From: CAZLRH01 sp964562015 | GTDB lineage: Bacteria > Verrucomicrobiota > Verrucomicrobiia > Opitutales > JABDGR01 | Direction of reading: 5' to 3' | Assembly: GCA_964562015.1 (NCBI GenBank) | Contig: CAZLRH010000014.1 | Coordinates: 1 to 64,000, forward strand | Length of the DNA stretch: 64,000 nucleotides | Shown: one piece after another, positions 52,262 through 60,823 of the stretch | Numbering within the stretch: position 1 is the stretch's first letter | Layout of the letters: every line of letters starts with the position of its first letter | Position numbers and translations under genes: made by a program | The notes under the pieces: generated by a model | Seen by the model: the letters and a program-made list of their open reading frames with translations, nothing else | Told to the model about the DNA's origin: nothing | The model's database searches: none

Positions 52262-53725
52262 GTGAATATGAAATCAAACAAGCTACGCATCGCATTAATT
52301 TTGTTGGCTGGAGTCACGGTCACCGGACTCGGTTATTGGACTGGCTACCAACAGGGCCAGACGTCCGCCAAAGCTCAGGCCTTGGCCGCCAACACGCCCA
52401 AGAAGACCGGCACGGCCAACCGCTCCTCCAGCTTGTCGCTCGGTGGCAATTCCCAGGCCGGCCAAACGCTCGAGCAACTTTTGAACAGCACCGGCCGGCC
52501 GGATTTCAACGCCATCAACGATTGGGCGAAGAGTCTTTCCCTTGAGCAAACAGCGGCGGCCATGACTGAATTGCAGGCCATGCCGGCGGGCGCGGCCCGC
52601 GACAATATCTTGCGCTCCTTGGTCAATGAATGGGGCGCGAAGGACCCGAAGGGCCTGCTGGCGGCGACTGACACCATCACAGTGCCACGCCTGCGCGAAG
52701 GTGGCATAACGAATGCCTTGCGGACGCTGGCCGCCGATAATCCCAAGGATGCGCTGGACTGGATTAAACAGAGCGCCGCCGACACTTCGAGCGCTGATTT
52801 GGCGCGCCGTTACGCCGCCGCCATCGGCGGAGTCGCCAGCAACGACCCGGCAGGCGCCCTGGCGCTGGCGGGCAATTTGAGCGAGGCCACGCCGGCCGAC
52901 CGCACCGCGAAAACGCGGGCCATGGAAAGCGTCGCCAACGCCATGGCGCAACAGGGCAAATATTCGGATGCCGTCGCCTTGTTTGCGCAGATGCCGGCCG
53001 GCCAATCCCAAACTGATGCGATGGCCCAGTTGGCCAACCGCTGGAGTCAGTCCGCACCGTTGGACGCCGCGGCCTGGGTCGGTTCCATCCAGGATCCGCG
53101 ACTGCGCAGCAGCGTGGGTTCGGATTTGGTGAGCAACTGGGCGGCCTCGGATCCCGCCGCCGCCGCCCAATGGGCGGCGCAAATGGACACCCAGGCCGCC
53201 GCTGCCGCCGCGGCAGGCGGACCGGGAGGTGGCCGGGGCGGGGCGAACCAAAGCCAGACGCTGCTAGCCGACGCAGTCAGCACCTGGGCTCGCTACGATC
53301 TCAATGCGGCTGGCCAGTTCATCAATGATTTACCGGCTTCGGCGATGAAGAACAATGCCATCGCGTCGTTCGCCACCCAGGCCGCACGCGATGATCCGAC
53401 CAGCGCGGTCAATTGGGTCAACACGATAACCAATCCGCGGGCCAAGGCGACAGCCACCCAACAAGTGGTGATGGAAGTGGCCCAACAGGATCCTCGCAGC
53501 GCCATGCAGATTTTGAACTCCAGCACCGTTCTCACCGACCAGCAAAAGCAGGATATGCTGACCACCATTCAAACCAATCGTCGCACCGCCCCAGCCCAAA
53601 ATAATGGCGGCGGTGGTGGCGGAGGCGGTCGCGGCTTTGGTGGAGGTGGCGGCGGCGGTGGTGGCGGCGGCTTTGGCGGTGGTGGTGGTGGCGGTGGCGG
53701 CGGTCGCCCCGGTGGTGGGGGCTAG
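52262..53725 (+). CDS. Anchored helical-repeat protein with a glycine-rich tail
   Basis: A 487-residue protein (GTG at 52262, or ATG at 52268). One N-terminal hydrophobic segment (I-A-L-I-L-L-A-G-V-T-V-T-G-L-G-Y) anchors it or serves as a signal. The middle 330 residues are repeated helical units with recurring D-P-x-x-A and W-A/W-V patterns (N-D-P-A-G-A-L-A, S-D-P-A-A-A-A-Q-W-A, D-D-P-T-S-A-V-N-W-V, Q-D-P-R-S-A-M), like the helical repeats common in large verrucomicrobial proteins. The last 45 residues are almost only Gly with a few Arg, Phe and Pro. It is probably envelope-associated; the function is unknown. Confidence 0.6.
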   Translation: MNMKSNKLRIALILLAGVTVTGLGYWTGYQQGQTSAKAQALAANTPKKTGTANRSSSLSLGGNSQAGQTLEQLLNSTGRPDFNAINDWAKSLSLEQTAAAMTELQAMPAGAARDNILRSLVNEWGAKDPKGLLAATDTITVPRLREGGITNALRTLAADNPKDALDWIKQSAADTSSADLARRYAAAIGGVASNDPAGALALAGNLSEATPADRTAKTRAMESVANAMAQQGKYSDAVALFAQMPAGQSQTDAMAQLANRWSQSAPLDAAAWVGSIQDPRLRSSVGSDLVSNWAASDPAAAAQWAAQMDTQAAAAAAAGGPGGGRGGANQSQTLLADAVSTWARYDLNAAGQFINDLPASAMKNNAIASFATQAARDDPTSAVNWVNTITNPRAKATATQQVVMEVAQQDPRSAMQILNSSTVLTDQQKQDMLTTIQTNRRTAPAQNNGGGGGGGGRGFGGGGGGGGGGGFGGGGGGGGGGRPGGGG

Positions 53726-53776
53726 TTGTCCGCCATTTCTTAACTGAAGAAGGCAAGAATGTTGGAGGCTTAAAAT

Positions 53777-53808
53777 TTCTTCGCGTTCTTCGCGCACTTC
53801 GTGGTGAA
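53777..53808. repeat. Dispersed intergenic repeat, copy C (short)
   Basis: TTCTTCGCGTTCTTCGCGC followed by ACTTCGTGGTGA. Its complement reads TCACCACGAAGTGCGCGAAG, in the same style as TCACCGCAGAGAGCGCGGAG in copy B. It lies just before the group 1 glycosyltransferase gene. Confidence 0.45.
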
Positions 53809-53822
53809 TATGGCTTTCACCC

Positions 53823-55031
53823 GTGTCCCTCGTCTTTGACCTTTCCCATACCTCGCATTGCCGTGCGCAGACGGGCGTGCAGCGGGTGTGCCGGCAACTT
53901 TACGCGGCTCTGGCGGCCACCGGGGCGGCACCCCTACCGGTGGTGTTCGATCGATATGCAAATCGCTGGCGGGGGCCCGATTCCACGGAGCGGGCGCTGC
54001 TCTCGCCCAGAGTGGCGGACAAACCCGGTCAGCGCCGGGGCGAAACCTGGACCTTGGGCCAGCGAGTGCGGAGCTGGTTAAAACTCGGGGCGGAACCCGA
54101 CTGGGCGGCCTGGCGCGGAACCACCTTGCTGGCGCCGGAGATTTTCACCCCGCGGGTATTTGGCGCTTACCGGCAATTGCGCACCCGGCTGGGCGGCGCG
54201 GCGGGAGCGATTTTTTACGATGCCGTGGTGTTGCGCCATCCCGAACTTTCTCCCGCCCATAGCGTGCAACGCTTTCCAGCGTACCTGCGCGAACTGGCGG
54301 AGTTTGATGGCATCGCGGCGATTTCGTGCGCCTCGCGCGACGAGTTGCTGGAGCATTTTGCGCGTTTGGGCCTCAGCGATCACCCGCCCGTGGTCGCGAT
54401 TCCCCTCGGCGTGGAAATTCCGTCCACCGCACCCTACCCTCCTGCGCCACCGGCGGTCGATCCCCGCGGCCCGCTCGTGTTGTCCGTGGGCACCTTGGAA
54501 GGGCGTAAAAACCATCTCGCGCTCGTGGAAGCGGCGGAAACGTTGTGGCTGGAAGGCCGGCGGTTCCGGTTAAGCCTCGTCGGCTTGCACCGGCCCGAAA
54601 CCGCCGGGCCCGCGTTGCGTCGAGCGGCGGAATTGCAGGCGGCGGGACGCCCGTTGGAACTGCCCGGACCGCTCCCCGACGCCGTCCTCGAAACGCACTT
54701 CGCCGAATGTCGCTTCACGGTGTATCCGTCCCTCTACGAAGGATTCGGGCTGCCGGTGGCGGAAAGTCTGGTGCGCGGACGCGTCTGTGTCTGCGGACCA
54801 GGCGGGGCATTGAAGGAAGTTGCCCAAGGCGGAGGTTGCCTGCAAGTGGACGAACCCAACCCCGCCCAACTGGCGGGAGCGATGCGGCGGTTACTGCAAG
54901 ATGACATTTTCTTTACACATTTGGGAACCGAAGCAATGCAACGGCGGTTCCCCACCTGGACCGACTATGGCCGTCAAATTGCGTCGTGGCTGGAAACGCT
55001 GCGCCCGCGCTTGACGGCCATCCACCCCTAA
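53823..55031 (+). CDS. Group 1 (GT4-type) glycosyltransferase
   Basis: A 402-residue GT-B enzyme starting at GTG 53823. The N-terminus reads F-D-L-S-H-T-S-H and T-G-V-Q-R-V-C; the C-terminal nucleotide-sugar domain has V-G-T-L-E-G-R-K-N-H-L near 225 and Y-P-S-L-Y-E-G-F-G-L-P-V-A-E-S near 300, the E-x7-E motif of GT4 enzymes. It probably belongs to the same glycan cluster, although 1.7 kb with the helical-repeat gene lie between. Its stop overlaps the ATG of the TolC gene by one base. Confidence 0.88.
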   Translation: MSLVFDLSHTSHCRAQTGVQRVCRQLYAALAATGAAPLPVVFDRYANRWRGPDSTERALLSPRVADKPGQRRGETWTLGQRVRSWLKLGAEPDWAAWRGTTLLAPEIFTPRVFGAYRQLRTRLGGAAGAIFYDAVVLRHPELSPAHSVQRFPAYLRELAEFDGIAAISCASRDELLEHFARLGLSDHPPVVAIPLGVEIPSTAPYPPAPPAVDPRGPLVLSVGTLEGRKNHLALVEAAETLWLEGRRFRLSLVGLHRPETAGPALRRAAELQAAGRPLELPGPLPDAVLETHFAECRFTVYPSLYEGFGLPVAESLVRGRVCVCGPGGALKEVAQGGGCLQVDEPNPAQLAGAMRRLLQDDIFFTHLGTEAMQRRFPTWTDYGRQIASWLETLRPRLTAIHP

Positions 55032-56767
55032 TGCCGGCCTTTTCTCTCTTGTCGCCGCCCCATCTTCAGCGTATGCCCTTGACCTTTATGCGCGTATTCA
55101 GCCCCCTGCCGAACTCCGTTCAGCGCCGCCGCGCGACCTCTTGGTGCCTGATGCTACTCGTGGTGACCGGGGCTGGAATAGGTGGAGCGCAGGCCCAACT
55201 CCTGCCCACGCAAGACCCGTTGCGCCCGTCGACCTCGCCGTTGCCTAACCCGTTGACGGATCCGACGGTGCCCTTTGGGCCCAAGACGGACCAGTTCACC
55301 AATCCTGCCGGCCCCGATGCCGGGCCAACCACGTCGGCGGAACCGGCGCCTGAATTTGAACCTTTGCCGGGGTTGCCCAATGCTTCGTTTGCGCCACCCA
55401 GCAACACCACGTTGGGCAATCCAGCCACCGATCCCGCGCTCCAGCCGCTCGTGGAGGAGTTTATGCCCGATCCCGGACAGCCTTTGCCCAAGAGCGAGGC
55501 GACCCTGGATCGCGTGCTCGCCGAGGCGGCGACCGAATCCACCGTCATGACCGAGCAGACCGAACGCGTGGCGGCGTCCGACGCCTCACGCTTTCGCAGT
55601 TGGATGCGCTACCTGCCTTCCGTCAACGCCAAGTACAATGTCGGTTTGTTCGACCAGATTCGCCAAAATGGCGATGCTGGAAATGATATCAAATTCGGTG
55701 GCGCATATACGGTCGAGGCCACGAAGCCCTTGTATTACTGGGGAGCACTCGAGGCCACGCGGCAATTGGCGTTTTTGCACGAAAAAATTGCGAAAAACGA
55801 AGCCATCGTGGCGTATGCGAAGCTCATCGTGCAAATTCGGGCGGAGTATTACCATCTCGTGGTGGAACGCGCCCAAATTGAATTGCTCACGCTGCAGGTG
55901 GAATCCGCCCAGCGCAAGGTGGACCGGGAAAAGGAAATGCTGGCCCACGGCAACAGCTCGCCCGTGACGGTGGCCAATCTCGATAACGCCCGCAAAGTCC
56001 TGGCCCTGAAACTCGCCATCGCCAACGGTTCGTTCAAAAATAACATCTACGCTTTCAAGGCCCTCTCCGGCGTCCAAAATTTCAACGAACGCGACGTGCC
56101 CGATTCCATTGCCCTGCCGAAAATCGACTATAAGGATTTGGCCGATGAGTTCGCGGCGTTCAAAAAGGATGGATTCGCCACTTCCGTCGCGGCGAAGACC
56201 GCGACCCTGCGCCACGAGGCGGTGGACCAGCAAGTGATCATCAACGACGCCGCCCAAAAGCCCAATTTCAACTTTGGCGCCGGCATCACGCAAGGCCCCG
56301 TGCAAAGCAACAGCAAGGGCAATACGGGCGTGGAATTCCAGACGATCATCTTCGTCGGCATCACCGGCTCGTGGAACCTCTTCGACAACTACCAGACCAG
56401 CGACAACAACCGCAAACTCCTCGCCCAAGGCCGCGGCATCGACGCCAAGCTGCTCGGCACGCGCGACCAGCTTTTCGGCGGCGCGGAGAACCAGTTGAGC
56501 AAGATTGAAACCGGGCTGCTGGCCATCGATTTGTACAAGGACCAGATTCTCACAGACCAGGAAAACTACAAAAAGGAACTGGCCCGCCACGAGATCGGCC
56601 AGGGCGATCAGGTGGACGTGAACTTTTTGCGGGACGCCATTTACCAGGCCAAATACACCATCCTCGAATACCAGGCCTCCGTCGCCGGCGCCTATTACTC
56701 CTTCCTGACCACGATTTTTCGGGACCCGAACCTGTCCAACGTCGATTCTTACAACCGCAATCCCTAA
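55031..56767 (+). CDS. TolC-family outer-membrane efflux channel
   Basis: A protein of up to 578 residues; ATG starts at 55031, 55073 or 55088 are possible, and the last gives a normal signal peptide ending G-A-Q-A-Q. After a Pro/Thr-rich linker of about 120 residues come two TolC-type helical repeats, with A-T-R-Q-L-A-F-L-H-E-K-I, E-Y-Y-H-L-V-V-E-R-A-Q-I-E-L-L, and L-L-A-I-D-L-Y-K-D-Q-I-L, ending I-L-E-Y-Q-A-S-V-A-G-A-Y-Y. It forms the trimeric outer-membrane duct for the exporter encoded next, 2 bp downstream. The long linker is unusual for TolC. Confidence 0.85.
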   Translation: MPAFSLLSPPHLQRMPLTFMRVFSPLPNSVQRRRATSWCLMLLVVTGAGIGGAQAQLLPTQDPLRPSTSPLPNPLTDPTVPFGPKTDQFTNPAGPDAGPTTSAEPAPEFEPLPGLPNASFAPPSNTTLGNPATDPALQPLVEEFMPDPGQPLPKSEATLDRVLAEAATESTVMTEQTERVAASDASRFRSWMRYLPSVNAKYNVGLFDQIRQNGDAGNDIKFGGAYTVEATKPLYYWGALEATRQLAFLHEKIAKNEAIVAYAKLIVQIRAEYYHLVVERAQIELLTLQVESAQRKVDREKEMLAHGNSSPVTVANLDNARKVLALKLAIANGSFKNNIYAFKALSGVQNFNERDVPDSIALPKIDYKDLADEFAAFKKDGFATSVAAKTATLRHEAVDQQVIINDAAQKPNFNFGAGITQGPVQSNSKGNTGVEFQTIIFVGITGSWNLFDNYQTSDNNRKLLAQGRGIDAKLLGTRDQLFGGAENQLSKIETGLLAIDLYKDQILTDQENYKKELARHEIGQGDQVDVNFLRDAIYQAKYTILEYQASVAGAYYSFLTTIFRDPNLSNVDSYNRNP

Positions 56768-56769
56768 TC

Positions 56770-57915
56770 ATGAAACGTTCCACCTGGCTGTGGCTCCTCG
56801 GGTTGGCCCTCTGTGTCGGGCTCGCCTACTGGTACATTGGCAAACTCCTCATCCCCTCGTCGGCGGCGGCGCGGGTCGTGCGCGGCAATTTGATCCAGAC
56901 GGTGTCCGGCACCGTGAGTGTCAGCGCGCAGGCGGAATCGACCATTCCGAGCCCGGACAACGGCTTCCTCAAGGAGAGCTTCATCAAGGAGGGCTCCGTG
57001 GTGGGCGCCGGCGATGTCATCGGCCGGCTCGACCCGGGCGACCTGCCCTTTCATAAAAACCAGGTGATGGCCAATATCACCCAGTACCAAACCCAGCTCG
57101 CGGGCAAGCTGCCGAGCGAAATCCACTACGAGGGCCTGAAAAAAGAACTGGCGGACGCCGACGCCCTGCGGGCCAATGCCTACTACCCCATTTTGGATTA
57201 TGATCGGCTCTCGGCCAACACGCGGGAGGCGGAAATGACAGCCCACAACGACCGCCAGGACATGGAGACCAAGTTGCGCATCACCCAAATCGAAGCGGAC
57301 AACACGGACGACTACGTCCGGCGCCTCACCATCCTCGCGCCGTACAACGGCACCATCACCGCGATCGGGGCCTATCCCGGCGACTTGCTTTCCAAGGGCC
57401 GCGCCGTGGCCAAAATCATCAGCACGGACCTCAAGGTCGTCGCCGAGGTCAATCAAGACGACATCGCCTCCGTTCATCCGGATGAAAAAGTGGAAGTGCG
57501 CTTTTTCGCCTATCCGAGCGAAACCGCCCACGGGAGCGTGAAAATGGTGCTGCCCACGACGGAAACCGCCTCGCAGCGTTTCGGGGTGATGCTGGATCTG
57601 GAAAACTTTAACGACAAGCTGGTCTCCGGCTTGACGGGCGAAGTGAGCTTTCTCGCGGGCGAGCATGACAACACCCTCATCATTCCCCGCCGGGCGCTCC
57701 TCGGCCAGAATGTCATCGTCGCCAACAACGGCCGCGTCGAGGTCCGCAAGGTCACGCCGGGCTACACGAGCTTGACGGAGGCGGAAATCCTCGACGGCTT
57801 GCAAGAAGGCGACTTGGTGCTGACGGAAAATCTCGATCTCTTCCGCGACGGCGAGCGCGTCAACATCACCTCCGTGGTCACGGATAAGAAAAAGCCGGCC
57901 CCCAAGGCGCCCTAG
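56770..57915 (+). CDS. Periplasmic adaptor (HlyD/MacA-type membrane fusion protein)
   Basis: A 381-residue adaptor with one N-terminal membrane anchor (W-L-W-L-L-G-L-A-L-C-V-G-L). It has the lipoyl-like halves (G-F-L-K-E-S-F-I-K-E-G-S-V-V-G-A-G-D and I-L-A-P-Y-N-G-T-I-T-A-I-G), a helical hairpin between them, and the beta-barrel and membrane-proximal domains (N-Q-D-D-I-A-S-V-H-P-D-E-K-V-E-V). It links TolC to the ABC permease. It starts 2 bp after the TolC gene. Confidence 0.9.
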   Translation: MKRSTWLWLLGLALCVGLAYWYIGKLLIPSSAAARVVRGNLIQTVSGTVSVSAQAESTIPSPDNGFLKESFIKEGSVVGAGDVIGRLDPGDLPFHKNQVMANITQYQTQLAGKLPSEIHYEGLKKELADADALRANAYYPILDYDRLSANTREAEMTAHNDRQDMETKLRITQIEADNTDDYVRRLTILAPYNGTITAIGAYPGDLLSKGRAVAKIISTDLKVVAEVNQDDIASVHPDEKVEVRFFAYPSETAHGSVKMVLPTTETASQRFGVMLDLENFNDKLVSGLTGEVSFLAGEHDNTLIIPRRALLGQNVIVANNGRVEVRKVTPGYTSLTEAEILDGLQEGDLVLTENLDLFRDGERVNITSVVTDKKKPAPKAP

Positions 57916-57975
57916 GCTTCCGCCAATCCATAATCCTCCCTTAATCCGCGGACTCTCCAGACCTCGGACTTGCGC

Positions 57976-59226
57976 ATGGAAAACAACCTCTACATCGCCG
58001 TTCGTTTCCTGCTCGCCAAAAAGCGGGCGATGCTGATGAGCCTGTCCGGCATCATCTTTGGCATCGGGCTGTTTGTGGTGACCCAGGCGCAGACCTCCGG
58101 CTTTGAGCATTTCTTTATTCGCACCGTGCTGGGCACCGACGGCGCGCTGCGCGTGCAGGACCGCATCCAGGAAACCATCGCCTCGATGAAGGTGGTGAAT
58201 CCCACGACCGGCGCGAAGTCGCGCGTGTCCATCTCCAAGGAGCGCAAGTATATCGAGGGCGTGGAATTCCCGAACAAGATTGGCAACGGGCTGATGCAGT
58301 TTGAAAACGTCTCGGGCGTTTCGCCGGTGCTGCGCGGCAATGGGCAGATCGACACCAATTTCCGCAAGCAGACGATTCAGATTTTCGGCATCAACCTGGA
58401 CCAGCACCTGGCGGTTTCCGACCTCGCGAGCCAGATTGTTTTTGGCAGCCTGAGCGACTTCCGCGCCAACCCCAAGGGCGTGATGGTGGGCTCGATGCTG
58501 GCCGACCGCGTGAATATCACCGTGGGCGACCCGGTCATCCTCAGCCAGGGCGGGCGCAGCGAACGTTTTCGTGTTTCCGCCATTTTTGAGAGCGGCGTCG
58601 AGCACGTGGACAAGGAGCGCGTGATTGTGCACCTGCCCGAGGCGCGCGTGATTCTCGCCGAGCCCTTTAGCGTGACCTATTTGCAAGCAAACCTGCTCGA
58701 CACCGACCGCGCGGTCGAGGACGCCGACCAGATGCAGGACGTGCTGGGCCACTCCGTTGAGCCCTGGCAGGAGCGCGAAAAAATCTGGCTGGACGTTTTC
58801 CACGCCTTGCGGGCGTCATCCGCGCTCACGGTCTCGACCATCATTTTAATTTCCGGCCTGGGGATGTTCAACACGCTCGCGATGATTGTCATGGAAAAGA
58901 CCAAGGAAATCGCGATTCTCCGCTCGATGGGCTACACCCGGCAGGACATTGGCCAGATTTTTCTGATGCAGGGCGGCCTGGTGCTCCTCGCCGGGTCGAT
59001 TTTCGGCTGCGCCTTCGGTGTCTTTGGCACGTGGCTGGTGGAGAATATTCCCTTGCGCATCCGCGGCATTTTCTCGACCGACCATTTTGTCGTGTACAAG
59101 TCGCCCTGGCACTATGTGGCGGCGGTGGCGGCGGCCTCGGTGGTCGTGATGATTGCGAGCTGGATTCCGTCCCGCCGGGCGGCCCGCTTGGAACCGGGCG
59201 ACATCATCCGCGGTACCGCGGCGTAG
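57976..59226 (+). CDS. FtsX/MacB-type ABC transporter permease
   Basis: A 416-residue permease with four membrane helices: one near the N-terminus (L-M-S-L-S-G-I-I-F-G-I-G-L-F-V-V), a large periplasmic domain, then three C-terminal helices of the FtsX domain (I-A-I-L-R-S-M-G-Y-T-R-Q-D-I-G near 310, ending P-S-R-R-A-A-R-L-E-P). This is the MacB/LolC/DevC layout with the ATPase on a separate gene. Such pumps move lipoproteins, peptides, toxins or glycolipids out of the inner membrane. The gene sits 60 bp after the adaptor gene. Confidence 0.88.
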   Translation: MENNLYIAVRFLLAKKRAMLMSLSGIIFGIGLFVVTQAQTSGFEHFFIRTVLGTDGALRVQDRIQETIASMKVVNPTTGAKSRVSISKERKYIEGVEFPNKIGNGLMQFENVSGVSPVLRGNGQIDTNFRKQTIQIFGINLDQHLAVSDLASQIVFGSLSDFRANPKGVMVGSMLADRVNITVGDPVILSQGGRSERFRVSAIFESGVEHVDKERVIVHLPEARVILAEPFSVTYLQANLLDTDRAVEDADQMQDVLGHSVEPWQEREKIWLDVFHALRASSALTVSTIILISGLGMFNTLAMIVMEKTKEIAILRSMGYTRQDIGQIFLMQGGLVLLAGSIFGCAFGVFGTWLVENIPLRIRGIFSTDHFVVYKSPWHYVAAVAAASVVVMIASWIPSRRAARLEPGDIIRGTAA

Positions 59227-59256
59227 CCGCCTCTTGGCCTTTCGCATTCTGTGCTC

Positions 59257-59943
59257 ATGCCTGAGAACGACCATATCCTTCGCGCCACCAACATCCACCG
59301 GTATCTCGGCCAGGGGGAATACCGCGTGCACGTTTTGCGCGGCGTCAGCCTGGAGCTGAAGCGCGGCACCATCTATTCGGTGGCGGGTCCCTCCGGTTGC
59401 GGCAAGAGCACGCTGCTCTATTTGCTCGGCTTGCTGGACCGCCAGAATGACGGCGAAATCTGGATTGCCGACGAGCGCATGTCCGTGGCTTCCGATGCCG
59501 AACGCACCGCCGCGCGCAATCGCTTTATCGGATTCGTGTTTCAATTTCACTTTCTGCTGCCGGAGTTCACCACGGCGGAAAACGTCATGCTGCCGATGCG
59601 CAAACTCGGCAAACTCTCCAACAAGGAAATGCGCGACCGCGCCCATGAGCTCCTCGGTGAGGTCGGCCTGGGCAACAAAACCCACCGCCTGGCCACCCAG
59701 CTTTCCGGCGGCGAGCAGCAGCGCGTGGCCATCGCCCGCTCCCTGGCCAATGCCCCCGCCATCATTCTCGCCGACGAACCGACCGGCAACCTCGACGTTA
59801 CCAATTCCAATCTCGTCTTCGATTTGCTCTGCAAGATCGCCCGCGAACGCGGCCAGACCGTGCTCATGGTGACCCACAATCCCGACCTCGCCAAACGGAC
59901 CGACATCCTGCTGCGCATGCAGGACGGGCTGTTCATCAAATAG
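59257..59943 (+). CDS. ABC transporter ATPase, LolD/DevA-type
   Basis: A 228-residue ATPase from the ATG at 59257 (GTG at 59251 possible). Walker A is G-P-S-G-C-G-K-S-T (about 46), the signature L-S-G-G-E-Q-Q-R-V-A-I-A (about 150), and Walker B I-I-L-A-D-E-P-T-G-N-L-D (about 168). All are intact. It completes the TolC-adaptor-permease-ATPase exporter, 30 bp after the permease gene. Confidence 0.93.
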   Translation: MPENDHILRATNIHRYLGQGEYRVHVLRGVSLELKRGTIYSVAGPSGCGKSTLLYLLGLLDRQNDGEIWIADERMSVASDAERTAARNRFIGFVFQFHFLLPEFTTAENVMLPMRKLGKLSNKEMRDRAHELLGEVGLGNKTHRLATQLSGGEQQRVAIARSLANAPAIILADEPTGNLDVTNSNLVFDLLCKIARERGQTVLMVTHNPDLAKRTDILLRMQDGLFIK

Positions 59944-59969
59944 GGTGGCAAGCCAGAGAAGATTTTTTG

Positions 59970-60149
59970 CCAGAATTAACAGAATTTATGGAATTAAGTC
60001 AGACCGGCAGGATTTACCCATTCGCAGGGGAGATTCATACTGAAGACGTATTCATCGATTTCTTTCGGGTATCTGCGTAAATCTGTGTAATCTGCGGTTT
60101 CCTTTTTTCAATCCTGCCCCCATTCAGTAAATTCCGTTAATTCTGTCCA
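59970..60149. repeat. Dispersed intergenic repeat, copy D
   Basis: Contains AATTAACAGAATTTATGG near the left end, ATCTGTGTAATCTGCGG in the middle and AATTCCGTTAATTCTGTCC near the right end; the outer parts are inverted relative to one another. Pieces match copies A and B. It separates the ABC ATPase gene from yceH, and no ORF crosses it. Confidence 0.6.
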
Positions 60150-60163
60150 AACTTCTTTTTCTC

Positions 60164-60823
60164 ATGCTCGTCCTGAATGAATTTGAATTGCGCGTGCTGG
60201 GCGCCCTGGTGGAAAAGCAGATTTCCACGCCGGATTATTATCCGCTGACGCTCAACGGGCTGACCAATGCCTGCAACCAAAAGAACAACCGCCAGCCGGT
60301 GGTCAGCTACACCGAGTCAGATGTGCAGCGCGCGCTCGAGAGCTTGCGGAACAAGCAACTCGCCTTCCTTTTCGACGGCGCCACGGCGCGGGTACCCAAA
60401 TACGGCAACTTTTTCCAAAAGGCCCTCGCGTTGGAGCCGCCGGAAGTCGCGGTGCTGTGCGTGCTGATGTTGCGCGGGCCACAAACGCCGGGCGAATTGC
60501 GTTCGCGCACGGCCCACCTGCATAACTTCGAGAGCCTGCCTTTGGTCGAGGAAACGCTCCAACGCCTGTCCACGCGCGCCGAACCGCTGGTCTGCAAACT
60601 GCCGCGCCAGCCAGGCACGAAGGAAGCGCGTTTTGCCCATCTGCTCGGCGGCGAGATTAAAATCGAAGAGGGCGCGCCCGTGCCAGCCGCAGAAGCAACT
60701 GCACCCACCGGCCCGGCCGAACCCGCGCCAACGTCAAAACTAGAGGAAGAAGTGGCGGCCTTGCGCGAGGAATTGAACGCACTGAAGGCACAGTTCGCCG
60801 ACCTTAAACAACAACTCGGGTAA
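60164..60823 (+). CDS. YceH/DUF480 family protein
   Basis: A 219-residue protein with two winged-helix units. Family landmarks are V-L-G-A-L-V-E-K-Q (residue 10 on), T-P-D-Y-Y-P-L-T-L-N-G-L, A-C-N-Q-K-N-N-R-Q-P-V, and L-R-G-P-Q-T-P-G-E-L-R-S-R near 105. The last 30 residues are a coiled coil. The cellular role is not established. Its stop is immediately next to the stop of the radical SAM gene on the other strand. Confidence 0.9.
   Translation: MLVLNEFELRVLGALVEKQISTPDYYPLTLNGLTNACNQKNNRQPVVSYTESDVQRALESLRNKQLAFLFDGATARVPKYGNFFQKALALEPPEVAVLCVLMLRGPQTPGELRSRTAHLHNFESLPLVEETLQRLSTRAEPLVCKLPRQPGTKEARFAHLLGGEIKIEEGAPVPAAEATAPTGPAEPAPTSKLEEEVAALREELNALKAQFADLKQQLG

Noticed and set aside
56764..58803. 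Long - strand ORF of 679 codons
   Set aside because: It lies opposite the adaptor and permease genes, is His/Arg/Gly/Val-rich and has no domain; it is a shadow of GC-rich coding sequence.
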